From the NCBI GenBank assembly GCA_013399305.1, contig VXAI01000019.1, positions 4,154,491 through 4,218,490 on the forward strand: a stretch of DNA of 64,000 bases, written 5' to 3'. Of this stretch, positions 11,600 through 22,381 are shown in pieces. Position numbers and translations under genes: made by a program. The notes below the pieces were generated by a model. It had not been told where the DNA came from and did no database searches. It saw only the letters and a list, made by a program, of their open reading frames with translations. The DNA comes from Rostratula benghalensis (lineage: Eukaryota > Chordata > Aves > Charadriiformes > Rostratulidae). Within the stretch, counting starts at the first letter, position 1, and each line of letters begins with the position of its first letter.

Positions 11600-11870
11600 T
11601 GGCTGTGTGAAAAATGCAGTCTGCTTCATCTCCCGTTACACAAAGTAACTTCTCTTCTGCGGATTTCTCACACTATCGCCGAGGCAATCGCGCATACGCC
11701 CAGGTTCTCAGACGTGGGTGGTGTTTTTGGGATCAGGAGCAGAGTAGCGGAGGCGCTGCCGTGGCAGAGACTACCTGCTGTGAAATCCTGGCACACGTTT
11801 GCCTTCGTTCTTGGAATGCCTTCTGCAAAAGCTGTGCCTGCTGAGAAGGGCAGCAATGAGCTGCTCGGCC
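11600..11870. other. Small CpG-rich patch with a 76-codon + strand frame
   Basis: About a dozen CpG dinucleotides fall between 11630 and 11800 in a CpG-poor neighbourhood (for example ATCGCCGAGGCAATCGCGCA). An ATG at 11614 in fair context opens a 76-codon frame (start MQSASSPVTQSNFSSADFSH) to 11844. No good acceptor lies upstream. A GTGGGT donor at about 11714 could make this an alternative first exon. It could equally be an unmethylated regulatory element. I recognise no protein family, and coding is unproven. Confidence 0.25.
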
Positions 11871-12594
11871 AGCAATGCTGACTTGTCCAGCTTCGTGATA
11901 TGCTCCCTAGAAAAGCTGCCTTCGTGTTTAAGGGATGCAGATTAACACCGATAAATGGTTTAGTAAGCCACCTAAAACCAGTTACTGGCTTAAATGTTTA
12001 TCATCTGAGAATGTAGCATGCTTTGCAGATGCAAAATAAAACAAAAAAAAAAGCCTTTGCATAGTTAAAATAAAACAGAAGTGAAAAGAAGCTGGCGTGC
12101 CAAGGGTCTGATGTGATTATGGACCTTTTGGACCCACAGAGTTAAATTTCAGCCCTATGTGCTGAATTCCCTCAATTCATGATCACTAGGTATAAAGGAT
12201 ATTTGTCTTAGCATCAGGCTATTTGGATGTTGGAGTTTTGTAAGGCAAAATAGTCACTGTCTGTGTTTGTCATCACTTGAACATGAACAAACACAGGCGT
12301 TAGTGCACTTAATATTTGTATTTCAGTGCTCTTTACAAACATGGTTTGAATGGTGTAATGTCATTGTGTGATAGTGATTATTTGCAAGCTGTCAGGATTT
12401 ATTTCCTTTTATTTCAGCATCTCAGCACGGGAAGCTTGCTGAGGACTGAAACTTGTTTGTAAATGTACCTCAGAGGGAAGATTAAGTTAGAAATAGCAGC
12501 TACAGTTGACTAGGAAATACTTCATAATAAAGTTCTTAAAATCTTGGTGTGATTGGAGGGGAGCCACAACGATCTGTCTCGACTGAGGCAACTG

Positions 12595-12835
12595 CTGAAC
12601 ACCTGTTATATCAGTATTGTGGTTTATGATGCTAAGCCACAGATAAAGGAGCCGGGGCCCTGATTTATGACAATTGCTGGTTAGAGCTACCTGTCATAAA
12701 CTGTGACTTCAGTAACCCAATTAGACAAGTGGAGATAAGACTCCACGGTCAGGACAGTTTCCAGCTGAGCAAAGACTCTTCCAGCTTTTTATGGCTCTTG
12801 CCAATAAAATTTATTAATGAAAAATCATAAGTAGA
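12595..12835. promoter_or_regulatory. Possible enhancer: cluster of TTTATG/TTTATT homeodomain-like motifs
   Basis: Within about 240 bp there are repeated AT-rich homeodomain-type cores: TTTATGATG, GATTTATGACAATTG, GTCATAAAC, CCAATTAG, TTTTATGGC, CCAATAAAA and TTTATTAATG. There is also a GATA-type AGATAAG. TTTATGACA (12664-12672) and TGTCATAAA (12692-12700) form a perfect 9-bp inverted repeat 19 bp apart. TTTAT(G/T) cores are known sites for CDX and posterior HOX proteins. Regulatory function is inferred from motif density only. Confidence 0.25.
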
Positions 12836-13923
12836 TGTCTTTGTGATGGATGGCACCAGTGTGGCTGTATCAGTAATCGTGATTCTGGGAATCTCGTTGC
12901 CTCAAGTCCACAGAAGATGGAAGTTTTCTTCTCACAGGAGGGGACAGGTTGTTGCTTTATTGTTTTACACTGGTGACACAGAACTCCTGAGGGGAGTTCC
13001 TCTTAAGCAGCACTAAGTTTAGTTACACATTTCAGGCGTTTTCTAGTGATATTTTATATGTATTTTTGTAACTCTCAGATCAAGACACTTTAACTTGGAC
13101 TCAAGACTGGCTAGGTTGAAATAAGTGCTGAGGGGGTGACTTACTTTTTCCACCCAAAGTTATTCAAAGATCAAAGGGGGGGGGTTTGGGGTTTTTTTTG
13201 GTTGTCTTTCACAAACATATTCTGTTCCCTGTAGGTTTGGTGTGTATAAGATAAATGCTGTATCTTAATGATGCTTGGGAAAACCATTTGTTGTGCTAGA
13301 AATCATGATAGCAAAAACTTGTGGTGTCTTAGTATTCTGATTCTTAACAGCTGCTGTACTACCAGGGGAAAAAAAAAAGAATAATAATCCTATTTCTAAT
13401 TCTTACAACTGAAAGTATGTCTCCTGTTAAGGCTTGGGTCCTACCTCTTGAGAGGAGCAGGGAAGCAAGAAAGTGAGTTAATTGTTTTGAAGAGAAGAAT
13501 TAAATTTAGAGCTGAAGTATAACATATTTTTTTTAGTTCATTCTGAGTGTATGAGCTCTCCCAAACATGAGGTGGTGGTTCCTTATGCAGTTGGGAAGTG
13601 AAAAATACAAATCCAAATTCACTCACAGATTTTAAGGGATAAAATCAATTTGTTTTTGAGATATTTCAGTCCATGTCATCTTTGCTTTATTAATACATTT
13701 AGATTTAGCTCTTTGAGATAGTCTTATGTATTGATACTGTACAGAGTGCAACAGCATCCTTGGGTTTTTTTAACAACAAAGACTTAGAATACAATTGTTA
13801 CACAGATTAATTTGACTATGCAAAGCACGTTACATTAAATATCTCCCCATTTATAGTTTTACTTGAGCTGTGAGTGTTGTGAGGGAATTAATTTTTTCTG
13901 CATCCTAATGTATTTCACTGCAG

Positions 13924-13987
13924 TGATACCTTGGCCAAGCCCACTCTTCTAAATTGTACCTCTTGTTATATACTGTTGAGAAAAAAG
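13924..13987 (+). CDS. Candidate gene, coding exon 3 (tentative)
   Basis: A 64-bp segment follows a very strong acceptor (TTTTTTCTGCATCC...TTTCACTGCAG, ending 13923) and precedes the donor AAAAAAG|GTAAATTC. Only phase 2 is free of stops; that is the phase left by exon 2, and it delivers phase 0 to the next exon. It encodes about 21 residues (DTLAKPTLLNCTSCYILLRK plus K). No domain is recognisable. Splice-site quality is good, and the single open phase matches both neighbours, which is why I include it. Confidence 0.38.
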
Positions 13988-14796
13988 GTAAATTCTTGCC
14001 CTGTGTAAGGACAGTGATTTTTGCACAGGGAGGAGCTGGAATGATGTTTGACTTACAGGACGTGTTCTGTGTTTGTGCAAATTTGTTTGACCACAACTGT
14101 GGGTTTCAATCTCGTTATGGCCTAAGACCTGGTATTCTAGAAAACAAATATAACAGTAAAATGTGGTGGGAGTCACCCACAATACAATATCACTTTTACA
14201 GCTATTTTTTGTAACTCCCATGTGTAGAATATTACCATTATGAATGCTGGGTACCCAGTGAGTGCTTCTCATTGTATTAATAATCCAGACATCTTAATGG
14301 AACCACAACTGTTTCAAATGTCTGTAATGATATTTAAGATTATTAAATTATCTGTTTGGAAAAAGGCAAGCTTATTTCTAAGTATGTTTTAGGCTTGCAT
14401 CAGCTTTCAGTTATGCCACAGCTTTTTATAGCTTGACTGGTGCTAATGATCTCATTCTCTTAACCTAGTGATAATAATAATGGAATTCCTTGATTAACTT
14501 GAATGGCAGCTCATAATTGATATGGTGGTTAAAATTAACAGCAGGGAGAGAAGTTGCCACCCTGAGCTCTGTCTTTCTTTACACAACAAAATAACTAGAA
14601 TAGGATGAGAATCTGATTATTTAAAATAAATCTATAAATAAAAAATCATCAGAGTGTCATAATAAGGCTGTGTACAACTTGGGTGGGAAAAAAAAAAATC
14701 TGCTCTGTTTTTCATAGCACTTTAAAATAAGTGAGACAGATCTAATACAGACAACATGACCCCAAATACCACCAGTATTTTGACTTCTCTCCACAG

Positions 14797-14925
14797 ACCA
14801 TATATAGTGCAGGTGAGAGAAGCACTACTGCTCTCAAGGACAGCAGAGCTCCCCTGAGAGGGAAAAGATCGGACAAATTTATTAGAATTGGTGCCCCAAG
14901 AATCTGGATAACTCCTTTCAAGCAG
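14797..14925 (+). CDS. Candidate gene, coding exon 4 (uncharacterised, basic)
   Basis: A 129-bp exon lies between TTTTGACTTCTCTCCACAG and the donor AAGCAG|GTAAATGG. It is open in phase 0 throughout and encodes 43 residues beginning TIYSAGERSTTALKDSRAPL. The second half is basic and reads KFIRIGAPRIWITPFKQ. Base composition is richer in G+C than the flanks and codons look natural. The next two introns are only 150 and 213 bp, typical of a compact gene 3' end. I do not recognise the family. The protein looks small, basic and without a signal peptide or membrane segment, so an intracellular or nuclear location is a guess. Confidence 0.55.
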
Positions 14926-15075
14926 GTAAATGGCTTTAGAGATCTTAGCAGTACTGTCTCTCTGGCTGACTCCTGTTAGATTGGTTTAAGCTGAACTTGA
15001 AGGGGAAACATCAGTGTTCTGTTACCAGCTCCTCAGGTTAACCTCTACTCTGAAGTCCCTCCTGTCCTGTTTCAG

Positions 15076-15114
15076 CAAACCAAAAGAAACCAGCAGGCAA
15101 GACCTGTCAAACTG
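15076..15114 (+). CDS. Candidate gene, coding exon 5 (39-bp exon)
   Basis: The acceptor CTCCTGTCCTGTTTCAG (ends 15075) and donor ACTG|GTAAGATACC (15115) are both close to consensus and bound a 39-bp exon. In phase 0 it encodes QTKRNQQARPVKL, 13 residues, mostly polar and basic, continuing the basic tail of exon 4. The length is a multiple of three, so skipping would keep the frame. The 150-bp upstream intron is short for a bird gene but above the usual minimum. Confidence 0.55.
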
Positions 15115-15327
15115 GTAAGATACCTGGTTATATTGCTGTATTTGCTGCAAGCTTTCTGATGCTAAAACTGTAAGTGCAAGGATGTAACTTTATAGACAGT
15201 TGGTTATTACAGAACCAAATTCTGGTAAAAACAGACAAGGCACTATGAGAAGATGTTGTCGTTGCTGTTATGGCTAAGCTTCATTTTTCTGTGCTTGAAT
15301 TTACTTTTGACTACCAATTGGCTGTAG

Positions 15328-15378
15328 GAAGATGCTATTAAGGAGAATGGAGACTCTTCAATTGCTTTTAATAACTGA
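15328..15378 (+). CDS. Candidate gene, terminal coding exon 6 with stop
   Basis: After an acceptor ending TTGGCTGTAG (15327) the phase-0 frame reads EDAIKENGDSSIAFNN and stops at TGA (15376-15378). The acidic, polar C-terminus contrasts with the basic exons 4-5. The following 3' UTR runs into a CR1 element and reaches AATAAA at 15829. Exons 1-6 together would encode 143 residues. Because phase fits at every junction, the model is internally consistent, but the last three exons are much firmer than the first three. Confidence 0.5.
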   Translation, partial: EDAIKENGDSSIAFNN

Positions 15379-15408
15379 CAGAAGGGATCTTAACTGCATG
15401 CATCAGAT

Positions 15409-15740
15409 AGAATCATAGAATGGTCTGAGTTGGAAGGGACCTTAAAGACCACCCAATTCCAACCCCTCTGCCCTGGGCAGGGACACCTCCCACCAGACCA
15501 GGTTGCTTCAAGCCCCATCCAGCCTGGCCTTGAACCCCTCCAGGGATGGGGCAGCCACAGCTTCTCTGGGCAACCTGGGCCAGTGTCTCATTGCCCTTAG
15601 AGGAAAGAATTTCTTTCTAGTAGCTAATCTAAATCTCCCCTCTTTCAGTGTAAAACCAATAACCCTTGTCCTATTGCTACATTCCCTGATAAAGGGTCTT
15701 TCCCTGTCTCTCCTGTAGGCCCCCTTTGGGTACTGGAAAG
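15409..15740 (-). mobile_element. CR1 LINE fragment in the putative 3' UTR
   Basis: It begins with AGAATCATAGAATGG and continues with GTTGGAAGGGACCTTAAAGA, AACCCCTCTGCCCTGGGCAG, AGGTTGCTTCAAGCCCCATC and CTGGGCAACCTGGGCCAG. This is the complement of an avian CR1 3' end, so the element is on the minus strand and 5'-truncated. It is close in sequence to the copy at 56.3 kb. It starts 31 bp after the predicted stop codon, so mature transcripts would carry it antisense in the 3' UTR. Confidence 0.93.
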
Positions 15741-15828
15741 ACCAGTACCAGATATATTTAAGTCTCCTTACAGGTTAATGTAAATCAGCATGAAATTACA
15801 AAAGGTAGATACACAGGTATCCTTTTGC

Positions 15829-15834
15829 AATAAA
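15829..15834 (+). terminator. Putative polyadenylation signal AATAAA
   Basis: A canonical AATAAA lies about 450 bp after the predicted stop codon, beyond the CR1, in TTTTGCAATAAATGGAAG. It is the first such hexamer after the stop and would give a 3' UTR of roughly 0.47 kb. Usage is unproven. Confidence 0.35.
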
Positions 15835-15855
15835 TGGAAGACTTACAGGTGAATG

Positions 15856-18800
15856 TAAAAGGAGATATTGATTTCTCTTACTGAGAGCAATTTTGTGAGA
15901 GGTTAACGATAAACATCAATTAACACAATTCTGAAGTGTGTGAAATGTGAAGGCGTTAAACGAGTGCAAGGCTTTTTCAGAAATTCGGAATGGGTCCCTT
16001 TTGATTCTTTTTTTTTTTTTTTTTAGCATGTCAAACCCTGATTTCTTGTTGTACAGTTTGCTGTGCGCTGATCTAGCTGCTTACCCAGTTAGGGCTCCTA
16101 CCTACCACTTAACCAAATGTTAGTGCTAATTCTGGCATCTCCTGTAGGTGGGAGCCCCAGCAGTAGAAGAGGCTGAGTTGTTTTTCTGTTCTCTTCCAAA
16201 GTATGCTCTTAGCAAGCCAGTCTTTCAACAAGACTCTATAAATTAAGCTGATGAGTCTCAAAAGTGCACGTATGGCTTTGTCTGTAGACCTTCAGTGGAT
16301 GCTAAATCATTGACAAAGTGTGAAGTGGCAGCTTTTGATCTAAAAAGCTGGGAGTCTGCTCATCCATTTGGCATGTACAGTATGTGATTGTGTAACTTGC
16401 TGCACAGGTGACATCACTGGTGACCAATCACAGAAACTACACTTCAGAAACTCTGATCTCTATCTGTAGTATTTCAAATCTCAAAGAGGAGGCTATGCTT
16501 TTTCCCTTAGTGTTTTTATGGTAGCACTATCACTATAAACTGCCCTGGGGGTTTTCAACGCTTCTCATTCCGGCAGCAAAAGTGCTATAAAATTTTGACA
16601 CTAAGTTCTGGCTGCAGCTGAATTTCAAGGGGAGAAGGTAGGAAAACCAGCTATTCCCTAGAGTGTGAGTGATTGAGAGCAGTGTTATCTTTTAGCTTGG
16701 CTGATGTAACGGGTGTGTGTTCCTCAAGAGTGGCAAGTAAGGAACAGATGCCTTTCTTAAAAAGCTATTGTTTTAAAAGAACACCAGTGTAGTAAGTGAT
16801 AAGAAAATAAATTATTCAGTAAGGCTAGCTCTTCACAAGCTTGGAATGTCACTTGTCAGACTTTGGCTTCCTTGAAAATTCAAGAATTCCTTATTTTTAT
16901 CACTAACTTTTATGCTGCTGTCATTTAACCTAAACACTAGAGATTTCCATTGGTTCAAGCACTGCAGTAACAGTTTCAGGGTGCCTTATGAGGAGGGCAT
17001 ATGTTATAACTCGAGCTTCATTCCCTCATTGTGGAATGCTTGTTGAAATCTATGAACCAAGAAACTACCTCTGAGTATTTTACCGGCTCACGGGAAGCGC
17101 TAGAGGAGCTCCTGGCTGCCCTGCTCCTGCAAGTTGCTGACTCTCAACAGCATCCCCAAAGTGTAGACTTCACTGCCCTGTAAATCTTCAAGTTCTCAAA
17201 GCAGATGCTTATAGGCAGGCTTGGTCACTGGGGTCCAGCTGAGGCACAACTGTGTTAAAGAGTAGAGATGGAGTGGCTGTATTTGTGCTCTGAACACTGT
17301 GCAGGGACTGCTAGCTCTTCCTGTTCTGGGAATAAAGAGCAAAGAGCTCATGTTAAGAGATGCAGTGATTTCCTTGGTCTTCCTGTGAGTGCATTGGAGA
17401 GAAAAAGCTTTGTCTTCCCAACAGAATTTATCCTCAACTTAATCTAGTGCTTGGTAGATGACCTTTCTCCTGTTGTTCACCTGGTCTATGGGATAGGATA
17501 TGGCTAATCCATAGACAACAAACCATTTGGATGTGGCTTTACCCGTAGCAATTCATATAGGTTGGAATTCATGTAGAATTCATTTAGATTGGAAAAGACC
17601 TTTAAGTTCATAGAGTCCAACATGCTTCAGTGTAGCAGTAATCACCCAGAGGATCCTCTGGCAAAAGGCTTGCAACTGCCTCAACTCTCTTGTAAACAGG
17701 TTTTCAATTACCGCACACGAGATAAGTGCAAGTTCTCAGCATTTTGAAATTCATCTTGCATCAGCTTGGAACGCTAGACCAAGTTTTATTTGGAGCCTGG
17801 GAACACACGTATTCCCTTGAAAGGTGTTAACTGTCCACAATCAGAGTAACTGCTCTGTTCAGAGTTGTTATCAGTAATTCTGCTGTAGCAGCTAATTACG
17901 ATTTTTATCATGAGCTATAAAAGTTCACACCACTACTCCAGCTGAACAGAGGTCACACCTATAGTACACTTGGAATACAAATCCTGAAAACATCTGTAAT
18001 TCACCAGGTCTTTTATTTTTCATTTAATACATACATCAGAATATGACTATCAGTGTAACTTCGGTCTCTGTCACTTTACCTGTTTCTGCTACCAGCTCTC
18101 ATTCATAAAGGTATATATAGTGTAAAATAAAATATTAAAAACTGGAGAAGAATCCTGAAAACCTTGGCCTCTTTAAAATCACTTAAATTCTTCACATATA
18201 TCACTTTATAGTCAGACCTGTTAACTTACTAACTGTAGCCACTTCTTTGGAAAATAGATGTCAAAGAAATTGTAAAAGTTTGCTGTCTAAAATTTAGCTG
18301 TGATCACTGAATGTTGTTCTGAGGTGTGTTGGCACTTTGAAAATTGATTGTATTGATTCAGGAGATCAGATAGCTAGATCTTAAAGTTAATGAAAAGTTT
18401 TGGCAAACAAAGAGAAAAAGGGGGTAAAAAACCCCAACCCAAAAGAAAGAAAAGCCCAAACCAAGCTTATCTGGTTATTTAAGAAGGTACTCTTTAAACC
18501 TTTGCTGCTTTATTTTTATTTATTTCAGTAGGAGGAAATATTTCAATTAAGGACCTGATGGCAATGCACAGCTTTGGAATGAATTTTTTCCCCTCAAATT
18601 TCTAACTTTTGTCTACATTGTAAATCTGAAAGAGGGAAACTTGTGGCTTTATACAGTGCACATCTACTTCCCACAAGTTTTGGGAAAATACTTTTTTCAT
18701 ATGGGAAAAAAATCATCCCTTGTAAGCTTCTTCTCAGTGCCGTGAATCATGCTTTTCATGTTCTTTTCCTTTCATTAACAATAAAAAAATAATTGATTCA

Positions 18801-19837
18801 CCTACATTTACTTTGGGGACTCCATGATTGCAGTCAGAATAAAAAACTCATGTACCTCGAGGTATAGCTGTAAGTGAACTTTTAGTGCAGAAGTGCTGAA
18901 AATAATTGGCTGTGGAATGTGTTTTTCATTGCAGTCTACAAAAATATACTGAAGAATGGATGAAACTGAAGTTCCCTTTTTTGTATTTTCTTAAGACTGA
19001 CTCACTGCCACTTATTTTCTTAAAGTAAATTTTCTGACAAGAAACAATGTGTAAACAGAGGTCTGAGATTTGTCTTTATTCAAAGCCCATGAGTCATTCC
19101 GCAGCCAAAAAGTTTTCATTCTCTGTGAATTTTATTTTCAGATCTAGATTTATGTTTCCTTCTTCGTAGCATTAATTATGAAGTCTCACTTTTCCAAGCA
19201 TATATCAGATTATTCTAGTTGGGAATACTAGAAGTTGGGGGAAAATTCAACTTCCACCTCTCTTTATTCTGACAAAGCAGTTTAGGAGAACTGTTAGAGC
19301 TTGTTTTGCGTGGCTTAAACGAGATCTTTGAGTGGACACAAGTTCTGGATGAACTTGGCTAAGCTTACAGGTCCTATGTGTCAGAGCTGCTGTTCTGTAA
19401 ATCCACATAAATCAGTTGATCCAGGCTGGCTCGGACCAGAGAGTGGCATCTAATAACTGGGGAAAGATGAATAAATCTGGGTAGAACATGAGCATCCTGA
19501 ATGCTGTGCTGCTTGCTTTAGAGTGGCTCTGGCTGTGGTCCCCAACCTTTAGGGCTTGCCTGGTATAAGAGTAAAGGAGCTGGAGCCACAGAGCTGTGTT
19601 TCAAGTTCTAAAGCCTGTAATATGGCTGCCCCCCTCTGAACTTGTGCCTTTGCAGTGAAAAGGTGGCAGTGTGACAGGGTACTGTCATGTGCTTTGTTGC
19701 TGCCATTGACAGAAGAGTCAGTGTTTGGGTCTGCACCCTGCTGCTAAGTTCAAGGTGAGCAGTGACTGTACAAAGCCCTTCTCCTTCCCCTTCTGGGATG
19801 CTGAGAAGCGATGGAGAAAATTCAGAAGGGGAGAATG
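15856..19837. other. Intergenic or intronic stretch, little recognised
   Basis: Mostly unremarkable AT-rich DNA with a T17 tract (16008-16024). On the minus strand, 16085-16141 is bounded by a very good acceptor (pyrimidine tract to CACCTACAG|GAG) and donor (CTGG|GTAAGC), but all three frames contain stops, so at most it is a non-coding exon. A remnant CR1 lies at 17576-17633. No coding exon is called here. Confidence 0.5.
17576..17633 (-). mobile_element. CR1 3'-end remnant
   Basis: A short old match to the CR1 terminus on the minus strand: GATTGGAAAAGACCTTTAAG followed by TCATAGAGTCCAACATG. Both flanks have decayed beyond recognition. Confidence 0.65.
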
Positions 19838-20074
19838 AAGAGGGGAGATTTAGATTAGATACAAGACAGAAATTCTTTGCTGTGAGGGTGGTGAGAGCCT
19901 GGCCCAGGTTTCCCAGAGAAGCTGTGGCTGCCCCATCCCTGGAGGGGTTCAAGGCCAGGCTGGATGGGACTTGGAGCAACCTGAGAGTTGTGGGAGGTGT
20001 CCACACACAGTGGGGGGGGTTGGAACTCAATGATTTTCAAGGTCCCTTCTAACTCTAGCCATTCTATGATTCTA
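19838..20074 (+). mobile_element. CR1 LINE fragment (3' end)
   Basis: A + strand copy with GTGGTGAGAGCCTGGCCCAG, CTGTGGCTGCCCCATCCCTG, GGAGGGGTTCAAGGCCAGGC and AAGGTCCCTTCTAACTC, ending in ATTCTATGATTCTA at 20074. It is the same subfamily as the 15.4 and 56.3 kb copies, in opposite orientation. The 140- and 123-codon frames over it are repeat-derived and not genes. Confidence 0.92.
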
Positions 20075-20992
20075 AGAAGTAAGTGGGTCCTGGAAAGACC
20101 CACCCATCCACAGAAAGTGCATGGGAAAAGACTTGTACGGATTAGAGGTGGAGAGAGATAATGTGCTCTCTTCCTTCTGTATCTTGAATTTGGAGTCAGA
20201 CTCTGGGAGTTTGAGGGTTTGCCCATTGGAAGGGGAGCTGGGAGTGCAGCCTACAGCTTAACTGTATAAATACACACTGCTGTGTGCTCCTGAGAAACTG
20301 AATTCTGTTTCAGTCTGGACTGGTATACTGAAAATACTACAGTTCTGTCTCCTCGCATGTTTTCAAAACTCTACTCTTGTTTCAGTGAAAAGCTTGAGCA
20401 TTTCTTTGGTTTTGACCTGGCCAACGAAATTAAAAAAAACCCAAAAAACTTGGTACTTTTAAAGGCAATAGGGTTTTCAGAGTTTCTCTAATTTAAAAAA
20501 ATGCACCGCTTTGTGGAGGAGATAAGCCATCAAGCTTTCTGATAACTTGATAAATAATTAAAAGGGAGGAAAATTCTTGGAATTCTCCTCCAGATTAAAA
20601 TGTAGGAAGACTTCTCCTGCCTGTTGCATATTTACTTTAGCCATGGTGAATATAAAGTCAGGTTTATTGACTGCACACCAGTTTTCAGATGAGAAGGTAA
20701 AATGGGAAATGGGAGCAGTGCTGGTTTTAGAGGCAAGTGACTGGGGTGGTTGGCTGGGAACTTGGCCAGGATGGAGAGATCTGCTGACCAAAAGAGATAC
20801 CAGTGCAAGCTGGGTATCTTGTCATGTAGACTGATGCAAGGAGGTGGCCACTGGTGTGATAACAGATCACAGGGACTACCTGGGAGGTGGGCAGAGAAAT
20901 TATGAAAGAATCAGGAAGCTGAGACTTCTCAATGTGGCAGTCCTTGACCCGTAAGGTGATTTGGGACACTTTCCTTGTCTGCCCTTGCTTAC

Positions 20993-21053
20993 CTGCCTGT
21001 GAGTATTTGTTTGCTTTGGAGCGCTTCTCCATTGCGCTAAAGATGCAGAGCAC
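20993..21053 (-). CDS. Candidate minus-strand coding exon (uncharacterised)
   Basis: On the minus strand the acceptor GGTTTTCCTCTTAG is followed by a 61-bp segment and the donor CAGGCAG|GTAAGCAAG, both strong. Phase 0 reads VLCIFSAMEKRSKANKYSQA plus one base. This fits the phase-0 end of the possible first exon in the CpG island (35110-35151). An internal ATG in strong context (GCAATGG) could also be the start if exon 1 is untranslated. Two CpGs are kept within 21 bp around this ATG. A second good acceptor only 112 bp further on (at 20880) could start the next exon, but its frame is low-complexity and doubtful. I do not recognise the peptide. Confidence 0.38.
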
Positions 21054-22106
21054 CTAAGAGGAAAACCTGGTTGTTTGGGGGTTTGGGTTTTTTTTCAGCT
21101 CCAGGTATTTTTACATGACTGAAAATGTCTGTTTTTAAAATCCTTGATCTTGTATTAATGCTAGCTAGCTGCAAAAACAGGCTGAACACATGTGAAAATG
21201 GAGTTCCAGACACTGATAACTAATCTAAAAATTATATCTTAAGGTATATGTATGCTCAGATATGTTCCTACAGCATGTGTTTTCACATCTAGTGAGACCC
21301 TTACATAGGGTTGGTAAATTGAGTACTTCAAAGTGTAGCCTGGCTCCAGTGAATTGTGTACTTAACAGCAGGTTTTGCACTTTAAGAAATGTTATAGAAA
21401 CCTTTTGCCTACATCCTGGTTGTCATCTCTTGCCATAAAACAAGTCAAGCTTTTTTGTGCACTTCTGGCACTGGGGCGTCTCTTTCTCTCTGTTCCTGAG
21501 TGAAAGATCAGCTATTCAGAAAGGATCCCAAGATCTTTCTTCTTGCCCCAAGATTTTTCTTCTTGCCTGTCCTGTTTTGTGACACCCTGGGAAGAGGCAT
21601 TGTAATAACTTCCTCCTTGTTCAGATATATTCAATAGAAATCAGATAACCCAGTGCCCATTTCATATTTTTATGAGTAAAGTTACCAGCCTGTCACACAG
21701 CCGGCAGTACCTGCTGTGCCACTTTCCTATAACCAAAGCCAGAAAGAAACATTAACTTTTCCACCTTTTACACTTCAATATTGCTACGCTAGAATTAAAA
21801 GTAGTTACTCAATAAGCATGAGATTGCTGTACCTTCCAATAAGCAATGAAAATCCTCAAGACAAAGGTGGTCAGTTATAAATTAAAGGAGCATTTCATTT
21901 TGCTTATTGCAGTTATTGAGATTTGCACTTGAAAATACTTGTGAGTTGATTCAGGAATATTTTTGAGTCTCTGCTGGGGGGAACTAAGAGGAAATGCTTT
22001 CTGTGTTTTCCTTCTGGAATATCATTTTGCAAACTGCTGCTTACTGACTTCTACAAAAGAGCCACCGAGGGTTTGTGAAGCTTTGTGGAGCTTGAACAGC
22101 TCCATT
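21054..22106. other. Non-coding stretch with a short tandem duplication
   Basis: No gene or repeat family is seen. A 20-bp unit CCCAAGATCTTTCTTCTTGC (21527-21546) is repeated once immediately after it (21547-21566) with one substitution, a recent small tandem duplication. Confidence 0.6.
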
Positions 22107-22381
22107 ACAGAATCACAGAATGATACTGGGTTGGAAGGGACCACTGGAGATCATCCAGTCCAACCCCTCCTGCCAGAGCAGGTCCACCCAGAACAGGTTG
22201 CACGGGAACGTGTCCAGGTGGGGTTTGAATGTCTCCAGAGAAGGAGACTCCACCACCTCTCTGGGCAGCCTCTGCCAGGGCTCTGCCACCCTCAAAGTGA
22301 AGAAGTTTCTCCTCAGGTTTAGATGGAACTTCCTATGCTCAAGTTTGTGCCCGTTTCATCTTGTCCTCTCACTGGGCACCA
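22107..22381 (-). mobile_element. CR1 LINE fragment
   Basis: It begins ACAGAATCACAGAATG and carries GGTTGGAAGGGACCACTGGA, ATCCAGTCCAACCCCTCCTG and CTGGGCAGCCTCTGCCAGGG, the antisense of a CR1 3' region. It belongs to a different CR1 subfamily from the 15.4 kb copy (ACTGGAGATCATCCAGTCC variant). Overlapping frames of 111 and 119 codons are repeat-derived. Confidence 0.92.

Noticed and set aside
16085..16141. Minus-strand segment with strong splice sites
   Set aside because: Stops in all three frames; could only be a non-coding exon, and nothing links it to a transcript.
19608..20226. Frames of 140, 96 and 123 codons around 19.6-20.2 kb
   Set aside because: They run through a CR1 fragment (the same peptide NPSRDGAATASLGNLGQ appears in the CR1 at 15.5 kb), so they are repeat-derived.
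20636..20879. Possible next exon of the leftward gene
   Set aside because: The acceptor is excellent and the intron would be 112 bp, but the phase-1 translation is Pro, Ser and Leu-rich like a pyrimidine-rich non-coding strand, so I did not call it as a CDS.
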